NCBI GenBank assembly: GCA_958295665.1
Contig: OY282559.1
Location: 246,136,764 to 246,200,763 of the forward strand
DNA: 64,000 bases
Source of the DNA: Tipula vernalis
Taxonomy: Eukaryota; Arthropoda; Insecta; Diptera; Tipulidae
Direction of reading: 5' to 3'
Made by a program: the position numbers and the translations under genes. Positions 47,215 to 58,112 of the stretch are shown here, piece after piece. The stretch's first letter is position 1, and every line of letters begins with the position of its first letter. Below the pieces are notes generated by a model. It saw only the letters and a list, made by a program, of their open reading frames with translations. It did not search any database and was not told where the DNA came from.

Positions 47215-48472
47215 TTAAATCGGTACATATATTTTTAAAGATTCTTCTCTTTGATTAAAATATTCTTGAATTAAAATGTTTCGCCCATCTATTCCTCTTT
47301 GTAGCATGATACTTGAAGCACTAGTCGTTATATTCAATTTTAGATTTTGAGCATCATCCGAATTATCCACCAACTCTAAATAATCAGGTACATTGTTAAT
47401 AACCATTAGGTTATGTAACACGGCACAGGCGTTTATAATAGTGTCTGATTTTTGAGGTGAATACCGAAGAATTCTGTCCCGGCCCAATATTCGGAATCTA
47501 TTTTTCACAACGCCTATGCATCGCTCGCTCCATTTTCGTGCCTTTCGATGTGTCACATTATATGCTTCTTGTGCCTGGATTACAGTATTTCTGATGGGTG
47601 TCATTAACCAGGGTCGCTGCTCATAGCCGCTGTCACCTAAATTGAAATACGAAACACATATGTGGATAATTATATTAATTAACTTAAATTTTTATATAAT
47701 TAACCTATTAACCAAGAATGGGTATTTCCATTATTAAAAATACACTCCATATAGCGTTTTACTTGGCTGTTGTGCCAAACATATGTGTCATGGGCCGTTC
47801 CTCCATAATGTGCAATAATGTTTAAAATTTGCAGATCATAATTTAAAATCTAGAAATATATTTATGAACGTATTTATTTTTACCATTATGTATTTTCGGT
47901 GTTTACATCAATACTTACTATCTCGAAATTTTTAGTACGAGCCCTCTTTTGCCCGTTATAATAAGCATGCTCCACATCAGAGCTAGGCTTTTGGATGGTG
48001 ATATGGGTACAATCAATTGCTCCAATTATCCCGGGAAACCCAAATTTATCATAAAACCTGAAAATAAAATTCTAGGAAGAATTTCATCGATTGCTCTGCC
48101 AACAAGATCGATGCATCTTGATATAGATGTTTGGGAAAGCCCAAGAAGAAAATCGTGTCCCACATTTTTCTGATAACCACCTAAAAAATAAAACAATAAT
48201 CAGATAACTTACTATTAGCTACGACACTTAAAAATGCCAAAACCTGAAGATGATGCGGGATGGACGTATTCCTTCAGGCCACACGCATACACGGTTCTAA
48301 GTCTGTAATTAATGACTGAACCAAAAATTTAGGCAGCCGATAAAAACTGATAAATGTCGAGTCTGCGGAAACTCAAATACATTTTGAGTATCTCGCATTT
48401 TTTTCGGGTACTTCGCACATCTTTTACACGACGTCTCTCATCCGAATATTCAAAAAATAAAAACCGTAGCAT
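47215..48472 (-). CDS. Harbinger DDE nuclease (transposase), four exons
   Basis: Exons, in reading order: 48472-48213, 48180-47919, 47849-47705, 47636-47215. All three introns have GT-AG ends and the codons join in phase. Exon 1 starts MLRFLFFEYSDERRR and, with one or two frame changes, has DSTFISFYRLPKFLVQSL and VPHHLQVLAFLSVV. Exon 2 has GYQKNVGHDFLLGLSQTSIS and, after a one-base loss near 48060, GFPGIIGAIDCTHITI with the first catalytic Asp. Exon 3 has AHDTYVWHNSQV. Across the last junction comes GDSGYEQRPWL with the second Asp, and exon 4 has HRKARKWSERCIGVVKNRF with the Glu. This is the DDE_Tnp_4-type nuclease that cuts and joins the element. A few indels probably disable it. It ends 113 bp from the Myb-like gene. 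Confidence 0.8.
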
Positions 48473-48864
48473 AATCTAAAATAAATTTGATGATTTATTT
48501 TTCCATCACAAATTGAAATAAAATGAGAATTTCCGCTTACTTCTTGTATATTTTCCAAGGTTTTCCACTAAGCACCAAAAAATATAAATCTACTTATAAT
48601 ATTTAATCAATATTTATTATAATTTGAAATTATGAACAATTTGATGCACATAATAAATTCACAAGTAAATAAATTTGTAGATGTCATAAAAACACATGTG
48701 ACACTTGTGCTGGATTGCTGAGTGATAAACTTTACGGCTGAATATAATATTTTTACAGAATTCGAGTTTAGTGAAATAAGATAAATTTTTGTGTAAACTT
48801 TTGACGTGTTTCATACGTTTTCCTATTTACACATTATCTTATTTTTTAGAGAATAAGGCTGCAG

Positions 48865-48930
48865 GAGGCTAGATTGTAATTATATAAAATAAATAAATAA
48901 AATTTATTTTAAATTAAAAAAAAAAATATA
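48865..48930 (+). mobile_element. Displaced 3' end of the jockey copy
   Basis: gaggctagattgtaa and the following aataaataaataaaatt, then poly-A, match the end of the minus-strand jockey copy near 39560. The piece was separated from 40610-42418 by the Harbinger insertion. Confidence 0.7.
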
Positions 48931-49400
48931 TATTTGATGTCAGAACGGCCCGTATCACATCCTTTGATGATGGATTTAACTCATCGAAATATTCCATAGG
49001 GTTAGTATTTATTTGATTTTTTCCTTGTGGTAGCCATATTACTATGCGGTTCAGTTTTGGTTATTGTTTTTTTTTAAATTTCTTTCATTATTATGTAACA
49101 CAGGTATAATATCGATAATCACAATTTATTAATTAAATCGTATTTCAGAAATTTAAAATAAATATCAGTATTTTATTTTCCAGATTTAACAGAAAAAAAA
49201 ATCACTTTAACACGTGGTCAGATATTTCAGAAGATACAATTTTATATCAGTTTATTTATTAGTTTCTTTTCTTTTCGTTCATTAATAAATGAAGCAAAAT
49301 TTCAATTTATTTACATATTTACAATTTTATTTCCACTCCGACAAGTATTTTACTCGGCAGCCATATTTAGTTTTAATTCATCGTGATATAAGCCACAGCA

Positions 49401-49700
49401 TCAGAAAAAGTAAAATGGATACATACCATTTTTAAAGTTCTTACTAAGTTTGTGCAGCAATAGTAGTTGATTAATTTTGTCGAATACTTTTGCAAAGTCT
49501 ACTAAATTGGTCACTTTCGAACGGCCCGGAAAGAATACATGCTGGCGTACACTAACACAACGATTAGTGTGAAAGTGGATCACATCGTTAACCATAGACT
49601 CGAATAGCTTAGATATGCACGACAAAATTGCAATATCACGATAGTTAGTTAAATCACTAGCATAGAAAAAAATTATCATAGAGTTATTTGAAGCCGGTAT
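49401..49700 (-). pseudogene. LINE reverse-transcriptase fragment
   Basis: A minus-strand frame reads ASDLTNYRDIAILSCISKLF, then QHVFFPGRSKVTNLVDF and AKVFDKINQLLLLHKLS, i.e. RT blocks 1-3 of a jockey/CR1-like LINE. The residue expected to be Pro in NYRPI is Asp and the AFDK block is compressed by a deletion. Both ends are truncated. It lies just downstream of a candidate host terminal exon, possibly in its 3' UTR. Confidence 0.65.
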
Positions 49701-49772
49701 CCTGAGATGATGTGCGCCACCCACTGTTACGTGTCTTCTATGGTCGGCCAACACGTTTGTTGGGGATAGGCT

Positions 49773-49809
49773 TCAGTGGCCTCTAGGGGGTTCGTTGCCA
49801 CCATATGAG
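49773..49809 (-). CDS. Candidate host terminal exon
   Basis: On the minus strand a pyrimidine-rich tract and cttactcgtag are followed by an exon that completes the split Ser codon of exon 50074-50123 and then reads SYGGNEPPRGH and TGA. The intron between them is 264 nt with GT-AG ends. The phase fit and the early stop support a real 3' end of a host gene, but no protein family is recognised. A chance match cannot be excluded for so short an exon. Confidence 0.4.
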
Positions 49810-50073
49810 CTACGAGTAAGACACCACAAAAAAAAATCGTGTTGAGAAGAAAAAAAACAGAATCACTATCATCGCCCACTTTATCACACCACCATTGTTC
49901 AATAATAACTAATTTACTCCATTTTTTTTTTAATGAACAAATTCAAACATTTTTTTTATTTAGGAAAGAAAACACTATACATAATTTAATATATATATAT
50001 AAAAACAAATGAGTATGTGAGAAGCAATTTACCATAACAATATACATAAATAAATTTTGTAAAAAAAACTCAC

Positions 50074-50123
50074 CTGTAGGTATCCAAAGAGTACTCGATG
50101 GCTCCTAAGGGATACTTGTACGA
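50074..50123 (-). CDS. Candidate host internal exon (50 nt)
   Basis: Minus strand: a run of T and ttcag precedes the exon, and cag/gtgagt follows it, both near-consensus splice sites. One frame reads SYKYPLGAIEYSLDTY and leaves two bases for the next codon, which the exon at 49809 completes. Another frame is also open but looks less protein-like. The exon is GC-richer than its surroundings and outside any recognised TE. Gene identity unknown. Confidence 0.5.
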
Positions 50124-50631
50124 CTGAAAAAAAAAATCAGTTATTGCTTCTAACAGCCTCACTAGATTTAAGCGTTATCAACTCTACGTTAAGTTATTTT
50201 TACGCGTTATCTATGTAAATATTGCAAAAAAACAACAAAAAAAAACAAATCTTAAAAAAAAAACTTTCAAATAATAAACTCAGGTATTGTTAATTTATGA
50301 TGTAAATATTAAGAACAACACTTATGCTGATGTAAATTTTTGTGAGTGGCTGTTAGTGTGAAATCCGTATTTGCCCGTCTATCGGATTAGTTTGCCAGTC
50401 GGTACTTAATTATAGAAGGCCCTACGTTCAGGTATAGAAGAAATAAAATAAAATTATACACTTTAGATAAAACTTCCAATGGCCACCATGATTCGGACTT
50501 ACCCGCTAACCAGTACAATAAAAAAACCGGACTCCGTCTTTTCTTTATAATTTTTACTGCTGATGCCTTGTTACGAATTTTTTTCTTTTTTTTTTTTTTT
50601 AGAATAATGCTGCCTTTAGTCGCGAGCTTAC

Positions 50632-50649
50632 TTGAACGTAACCATCCGT
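50632..50649 (-). CDS. Candidate host micro-exon (18 nt)
   Basis: Minus strand: a pyrimidine stretch, attaag, then 18 bases reading TDGYVQ and a gtaagc donor. It joins in frame with the exon at 50123. The acceptor is a weaker AAG, and the codons just upstream (RDYIK) are also open, so the borders are tentative. Confidence 0.3.
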
Positions 50650-52006
50650 CTTAATATAATCGCGAACAAATTGAGAAGAAAAAAAAAATAAAAATATAAA
50701 GATACACAAAAAAATAATTTTCCTCTGTAGCCAATAATCATTTCATGATGATTTCATACCTACGGAGGGATTATTTCCCTTGAATCTCTTTCTTTCTTCT
50801 ATATATTCCGCGATATACAAAATATGAACGGAAACACTAATCCACTTTGACTTTATGTATTTTGTACACAAAAATATAACTAACCCGTTTATTAATATAA
50901 ATTTAACTAGCCGCGGTGGCCTCTCAAAAAATACTTATTTTTTTTGTACCAATTATGGATAAATTGCACAACCAAAAAAAAAACTGAAACTTTCTACATA
51001 GTTTAAGATACGGAATATAGTGACATTATACATGTACCAATCACTTATACTAATTACTTATTTATATATTAATGCCGTGGTACATAACAAAAATAACGTT
51101 CCTTAAAATACCAACAAAACAAATCTGCATATTTACTACCAAATTGTAGCTATACCACCAATACTATAAGAATGTGCAAATACGTTACCTTGAAATCAAA
51201 TATGAAATGTAAATTCAAGTTCATTGACCTACAGAAAATTATAATATTGCATCACAACAACAACACCTATCTAACAGACAAAAAATACTCAAATCAGAAA
51301 TTTAGAGCTGTGCATATTTCCGAAAAAAAACTCAAACCCGGAGCAAAGAAAAATAAGATGAATGGCATGAGCAACCGTAACACCACTTTAAAGACGCTGC
51401 TAAAATATTCAGCAAAGAAATTTCAGATTATTTCCGGATCATTCGATTTATGGCCGTTAAATTCCATAAATACCCCTCGTAAGCCAATATTTTGCTTCCT
51501 AATACACTTGACCAATAATACGCTGCGATTTAATAAAACCAATTTAGTGAATTTTTCGAGATTAGTATGTCAACCCCGATTTTAGCTAATCCCTTGTTTT
51601 TAGCATAGAATACTTCAACGAGTTTAGCTAAATCTGATTTATTAAACCACAGTCCGTCTAGGAAGAAGTTTCAATTCCAGAACTTCTTTGGATTACATCG
51701 TCAATTAAAATACGACAATTACCATAAAAACATTTTTCACATTCACATTTTTTAAATCTGATTGGATCTTAGAATAATCGCGAAAATTTTGGGGTAAATG
51801 TTGTTGAGATTTGATTCCCTCATAAAATATTATGTACAAAAGCTAATAGTAAACTAGCGTAAGTTTGAATTGTTGAAGTTTATGCGTTACCGAGTTTTGT
51901 CGATGATAAGTTTATGAATAATGCAAATAAATGTTCATGAAATATTTATCGCGCTTCTCAAATCTATATCAGCTTTGGAAATTATCAGTTTAGACTACAA
52001 CCAGAC
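50650..52006. other. AT-rich non-coding
   Basis: A 137-codon frame at 51172-51585 (plus) is rich in Asn, Lys and Ile, has no recognisable motif and is best treated as chance. No repeat borders or RNA genes were seen. Confidence 0.3.
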
Positions 52007-52014
52007 CACACGAG

Positions 52015-55000
52015 CAGTGATGTTACACGTAGGGAATATTCCCTACATGTAAGGGAAATTCTCTTTCAAATTTTGTATGTAGGGGAAAAAAGACCGATTT
52101 TTAATAATTCTGTAAACTGTATGAAAACGTAGGGATTTTTCCAAAAAAATGTAGAGATTTTTCTGAAATCTACCAATTTTGGTTTTTAACTCTCCACTAA
52201 CTATGTGTTTTGGGTTTTTGGTCTCCACTAACAATTGCTAGAAGGGCGATTAAATCTATCTATAATCACGCCATTTGTTTTTTCTCGTTCTTTTTCATTT
52301 TTCCATTTCGTGTCTTGTTCTTGTGTTTATATGCAAATGGTGGTCTTCTCTTGTGTTTGTGTAGTGTCTTACCGTCTTGCAATTTGCAATTGCAATAATG
52401 ATCGTTTAATTTCAAATTTTTGTATGTAAATTAATATTAATTCTACATAAAACATACAAAAAACTGAGTGTTTTACGATTTTATTTAAAGTGTTCCAGTT
52501 TCTTATACAAACAAAATTTGAGAAAAATTAAGTAAGGTACTAAATTATAGTTATTTAAAATAAGTTAATTTTTATTACAAGTACAGAATGAATTTCTTAC
52601 AAGCAATTTGCATGTACTTAAATTAAAAAAAATGTCACACCCGGTTCTTTTAATTTCAATGTGTTAATGTTAAAACCGTTTTTTTGTCATGTTCTTATTA
52701 ATCCGTCGATAATGACTGAACTTAGTGTTTTACGACTTTATTTGAAATGTTCCAGTTTCTCATAGATACATAATTTGAGAAGAATTAATTAAGGTAGTAA
52801 ATTACAGTTACCAATCCAATATAACCAAGTTATTAAAATTAATTTTATTTTTATGTCAATTACAGAATGAATTCCACTAATTCTGATTCTGATGGTACAG
52901 ATATTTCACCAAAAAATTCTAAAAAGATGTATCGGAAGCAAAAATTTAAAAATTAGTGGTTAACAAATGTCAAGTTTAAGGGCTGGTTGGATAAAATTGA
53001 AGGGAACGTTTTCAAATGCAAATGCTTGGCCTGCAATAAGATTTTGAAATGTGGAAAGTCCGATCTGGAGAAACATAGTGAAACAAAATTACACAAACAG
53101 AACGTAAAATCAGTACTCCCGTCACTAATTTCTTTGCCAACAAAAAAAAAAGTCAAGATGAGGAACGCGAAGTTATGAATTTTGAACTAAAATTGAGCCT
53201 GTTTTTCACGGAACACAATGTTGCCCACTTTGTTGCTTCCACTTTTAAAAGAGATTGTACTTGATTCTAAAATTATAAAAAATGCCAAGCTAGGAAGAAA
53301 GAAGTGCACCAGTGTTATTAAAAATGTGTTAGCGAAGGAGAAAAGGGATAAACTTGTGGAAACTCTTAAAACAACAAACTTCTCAATTATGATCGACGAA
53401 AGTACCGATATCGGAATAAACAAATGTATGTGTGTGCTAGTGCGTTTCTTAGATGGGAATGGTAAAGCTGTTGTAAAATTGTTAGATTTGCTTCCGATTA
53501 GTTCTGATTGTACTTCTGCGGCATTATACAAATGTTTTCGAGATTTAATTTTAAATTTGGAAATTCCGTTTAAAAACATTATAAGTAACATTATAATCGT
53601 ATAATTTTATTTTCCTCAAATTTATTTATATTTATTGTTTTTAAGGAATGTGCAGTGATGGTGCCAGCGTGATGTTAGGATCTCGAAATTCATTTGCTTC
53701 TAGATTGAAAGAAGACAACTCGGCTGTTACAATTGTCAAATGCATTTGTCATTCGTCTGCCATAATTGCAAGCAAAGCATGTTTATCATTACCTAGAGCT
53801 CCAGAAGAGCTTCTTCGACAAATTGGTAATTACGTATCGGGAAGTTCCAAGAGATGCAGTCAGTTGGCAGATTTTCAAGTAAATATGCAGCAAGAAAAAA
53901 AGAAGATACTGTGAACGTCAGGAACGCGATGGTTATCCCATCAAATATGCATCGAAAGAATTTTAGACAATTTGCTAGTACTTCAAAACTATTTTAAAGA
54001 AGCTACATTAGTGGATAAACTGAAATCAACAGAGGTTATATTAAAAGAGCTCTCCAGCGAATGCAACGAAGCATACCTTTATTTTTTGAAGTATGTGTTA
54101 AATTATTTTAATAGTTTAAATGCTTTATTCCAGTCCAAAAAACCGCTTATACATCAGTTACATTCAGAGTCAGTCAAAATTTTTTTAAAATTCGGTCAAC
54201 ATTTTATAAAAAAGCAAGAGCTAAAATTTAATTGCAATGTTAGATCGCCGCATATTTTTTTACCCACTGACCAAATATTTCTAGGCCCTGAATGTAGTGA
54301 GCTTCTTCTTACAATTCCTGAAGCAGAATCTCACAGAATCAAATCAGATTGTCTAGAATTTTTTATCGATGCTTTGGAAGAAATTCAAAATCGGTTACCC
54401 ATATCACCTGATTCTATTTTTGGCGAGATAGCCTTCTTAAATCCTGAAGTTGTATTGGGGTTAAATGATTCTACTATTCGATCACAAATAAAATTTAAAT
54501 ATATTGGTGTAAAATTTAAAATTAACGAAATTGCTTTGTTGCAAGAATGGCGGTCAATTGAATATCATTTTTCAAATGCCGAAAAAGAAAATTGGAAAAT
54601 TTTAAATGTGGAAGATTTTTGGCATAAACTGGGCACTTTGAAAAATTTTAACGATGAAATAGAGTTTCCAATTTTGTGTAAACTTGCAAAATTTGTATTA
54701 GCATTACCACATGCGAACGCTGATGCTGAGCGAATTTTTTCGATAGTTACAGACGTCCGAACTAAAAAACGAAATAAATTGAGTCATGAGAATTTAAATG
54801 CCATTTGTATTGTACGATCATCATTACAAAATTCTGACAAAAATTGTGTAAGTTTTAAACTTACCGAAAATCATTTTAAACAAATGAGGGCTGTTGATTT
54901 ATACGACCATCATCATAAAGAAACTATCTGATAATTTCAATTATATTTTTAATTAATTATTTCTGTATATACATATATCATACATACGTACAAATGAATT

Positions 55001-55800
55001 AAATGTACATATATTTTTTTATATAAAACAAAAATAAAGTACATAACTTGTGTAGCTGAAGCATATTTGTAATTTTCATTAATTTGAAATTATGGCCATT
55101 ATTTGGTTAATATTAATTAGTTTATTTGGTTATAGTTCCTATAAATGTATGTTACTTAATTAAAAAAATATGAAAATTTTGTTAAGTATTTTTGCCAAAT
55201 TGTAACTGAAATTTGATTTTATTATTTACTTATTTAAAATAAATTAATATTTTTATTTGTTATTCACCCTAATTAATTAAATTAGAAAAATTCTCATCGT
55301 TTATAAACTGTTCTGTTAAATTATTTTCAAAACTAAGTTACATTTACATAAAATTCGCCGTTTAAACTGTTTCCATTTTTAATCTGCAAATTAAAATTTT
55401 AGTATAATAAAATTAAACACTAAATCAATATAACGTAATAAAAAATAAACGTTTTACTTTCTAATTCAATAAAGATTTCAGTAATTCAGCCTGTCGAAAC
55501 AAGGTGAGCTTCAACTGATTGAAACCTCATTTCACACCCCCTTCCATAACCTATTAAAGTTTATTTAAAGGGTGGATATGAAACGATGCTTCAACCAGTT
55601 GAAATTCTACTCGTGTAAACAGGCTAATTCAATAGAATTTGTCATGCCGTGATTTTTGTTTATTTTTAAATTCTTCTGTTTAATGGAGTTCATTTGTACG
55701 TAGGGAAAACCGAAGGGAATTTTTGAGTGGGACGTAGGGAAAAGTAGGGAAATTCTTCCTCGTCTGTAGGGATTACAATTTTTTAGGTGTACCATCACTC
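52015..55800 (+). mobile_element. hAT transposon with 8-bp duplication
   Basis: The ends CAGTGATGTTACAC (52015) and, inverted, GAGTGATGGTACAC (55800) match over about 14 bp. The 8-bp sequence cacacgag lies on both sides (52007-52014 and 55801-55808), the target duplication of the hAT superfamily. Both subterminal regions carry many copies of gtaggga in either orientation, likely transposase-binding sites. A transposase gene with one probable intron fills the centre. Size 3786 bp, normal for hAT. Confidence 0.93.
52867..54931 (+). pseudogene. hAT transposase, few lesions
   Basis: ATG 52867 starts a Ser/Asp-rich leader. Then comes a BED/TTF-like zinc finger (CKCLACNKILKCGKSDLEKH) after an in-frame TAG at 52954. 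Two opposite frameshifts near 53150 and 53220 enclose FELKLSLFFTEHNVAHFV. The RNase-H-like core has NFSIMIDESTD (first Asp), a probable intron from about 53585 to 53645 (gtaac...ttttaag), CSDGASVMLGSRNSFASRL (second Asp), IVKCICHSSAIIASKAC and RWLSHQICIERIL just after an in-frame TGA at 53912-53914. The long helical insertion and the C-terminal hATC dimerisation block (FVLALPHANADAERIFS) are intact to 54931. Two stops look like single-base changes. It would cut and paste the element. The closest subgroup appears to be the type with LPHxNADAERxFS, not further resolved. Confidence 0.88.
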
Positions 55801-55808
55801 CACACGAG

Positions 55809-58108
55809 GTCAATCGTCTGATAAATATTTAAAAATTTGGAAATTTAAAATTTCAAGAACTTACAGTGTAGCTAATAACATATATGCTAACCACCGTTGA
55901 AACTATGCTAACATTTAAGATAACTAAGGTTTTGTACCCTCATTCGTTCCAAATAAAACTTGTAAACACATAATTTGCCCAGAATCCCAACTATTTATCT
56001 CCATCGTACAAATAACTTGAATTTTCAGATTACCTAACATTATCTCAATATATTTTTGTTAAAACTAGATCAGCAGAGTAAAGTCATTAAATTACATTTA
56101 ACTTTTTTATTTATCGGAAAACTATAATTGAAACCAATTACTAAATTGTTCGAAAACAAAATACCAAAAAAAAAATAAAATAAGAAAGAAATCAATTAAA
56201 TTGTCGTTAATGTATTTTCTCTCTACCCGGTACCCGTATACCATAAACCAATTCGAACTACCAAATAGAAAGAAGTTGAATACAACATACAGACAGTAGT
56301 TTTCTTCTTGGAATTGGAAAATGGAGCAAAAATCTTCTTCTATTTTTATTATGTTGTTACCAAATTATTTTCCATGGAAAATGGAAAAATTATGTTCTTG
56401 TTTCCTAATAAATTTCACTTTATATACTCTTTTATGTATACATATTTACGACAATAAAAACCGCATCTTCGAGTAAATAATACGATACCAAGGCAAAAAA
56501 AAAAAAAAAAACAAAAATACTGAATCTTTAATTACAAATTTTGTGTTAGTTTCTTCTATTTGCTTTTTAACAAACTTGTTTTATTTTATTTTTTGTCTTT
56601 AAAGTTTATCTTACAATATCTTGTGTTTGAATTGTACTTTGATATTTTTTTTATACTGTTGTTGTGGTGTAGTATGTATATTTATTATTATTTCTTCTAT
56701 TGTCAATATTTGCATTTAAAATAACTGACATTGTTTTACTTAATGGAAATTTGTTAAATCAGTTTTTATTTTTTTTTTTTTTTTATGTAATACAGAATTA
56801 ATTTTAATGATTTTTAATTAATTGTTCGATGTATGTAATTGTACATAATATTTTATTTATTGTGAGCGAGTCGTAGTTTTAGTAGTTCTTGTTGTTAACA
56901 AATTGGAAGCGCAGAAATTGAAAGTCGCACACAACATAGTAACATGTTTTTTTTATAGGTTTTATATTACACACAATATAGAATCAACATGTATAAAAGT
57001 AACACCGCCAATTGCACGTATAATAATGTAAAAAGTGTAATAATCACATGATATTTTTTTACTGTACGTAGATTTGAACGTATCAAAAATTACAAACAGA
57101 ACATAAAATTAATGTTAGTTAATTTACAACTTTAGTTCTGTGAATTTTCTTAATAAATTTCTTAATCGGTATCTTATTCGGAATTCTGTTAATCAAAAAA
57201 AAAAAAAATAGTTTGTATTTGTGTGATGGTATTATCATTGCACGTTTATTTATGTGAAATTGTGATATAATTTTTTTTCGTTTTTTTTTTCTGTGTTATG
57301 CAAATGAACTAGATTTATATACATAAAATAATGTCGGTTTTGTTTCATATTTATTCATGCTGATTAATTGATGATGAAATATTGACAGCGTGATAAGCTA
57401 ATAATCTATTTTTATGGATGCTTTCACGAGTATAGTTTCTCGCAATCATATAATTGTTGGCGCCATGATACGGTAATTAATTTACAATAAATAAGCAAGG
57501 GCTGAAAGTTTTGTTACGTTATGGTTCACCAAAAAAAGAGAAAGCAGTTGTGACTCGTGCATATATGCATTATCTTTGGTAATTTCATAATTCCGATGCT
57601 AATAATTTGTACATCATCTGGTGTTTTTCCAAGCTTTGCAAATAGATATGCACAACTCTAAAGAACTTTAATAAATGAAATTAATTAATTTATTTGTTTT
57701 ACAACAATAGCTTTTTTTTGTAAGGTTAAACCTCTTTTACACTCAAGAGTTTAATTTATTTTATTCAACTTCCAGCTTAAAATCCAGCCAGTAAATTTGC
57801 TGCTCGGAATAATTTTCTGAACGATATTTGCAACTTTGTAATTTAAAGTCAGTTTTGCTTTTGACATCTAAATTCGTTCTCGAATTGATTAAATTAAAAT
57901 CTTGCATGTTACCTCCTCGTCATCATAATTAAATCTCTGGGCAGCTGAACTTCACATGGTTGGACGAAATTTACAAATAATAAGATAGTCCATAGTTTAG
58001 TCCATAATTTTTCCTTTTACAAATTAATATATGAACTTGTTTGTTTGTTTCCATCTTTGCAATATTTTCTGGGGCTCAAGGCACTCGCAACTCTTTCGCA
58101 GTTCTCCT
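55809..58108. other. AT-rich non-coding
   Basis: Mostly A/T-rich DNA with homopolymer runs and no TE ends. At 57913-57944 on the minus strand ttcag / 32 bases / gtaaca looks like a small exon reading AQRFNYDDEE; support is weak. Confidence 0.3.
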
Positions 58109-58112
58109 TTAA

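Larger units (their letters stand above)
42419..48861 (+). mobile_element. PIF/Harbinger transposon with Myb-like and nuclease genes
   Basis: The left end GGGCCTGATTCTCT and the right end (inverse of CAGCCTTATTCTCT) share a following block ctaaaaaataagataa in inverted orientation. CAG lies on both sides (42416-42418, 48862-48864), a 3-bp duplication of the CWG kind used by PIF/Harbinger. Removing the element joins two halves of a jockey 3' UTR that matches the copy at 39555-39600, which confirms the borders. Inside are a plus-strand Myb-like gene (44289-47101) and a minus-strand DDE nuclease gene (48472-47215) meeting tail to tail, plus hAT-like MITEs at 42630-44106. Total 6443 bp. Confidence 0.9.

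Noticed and set aside
50340..50530. Additional splice-like signals (gttcag/gtatag on plus, agcgg/gtaagt on minus)
   Set aside because: They do not define exons that keep phase with the chain at 49773-50649.
51172..51585. 137-codon plus-strand open frame
   Set aside because: Composition is dominated by Asn, Lys, Ile and Leu as expected from AT-rich DNA; no domain, splice context or homologous copy in the window.
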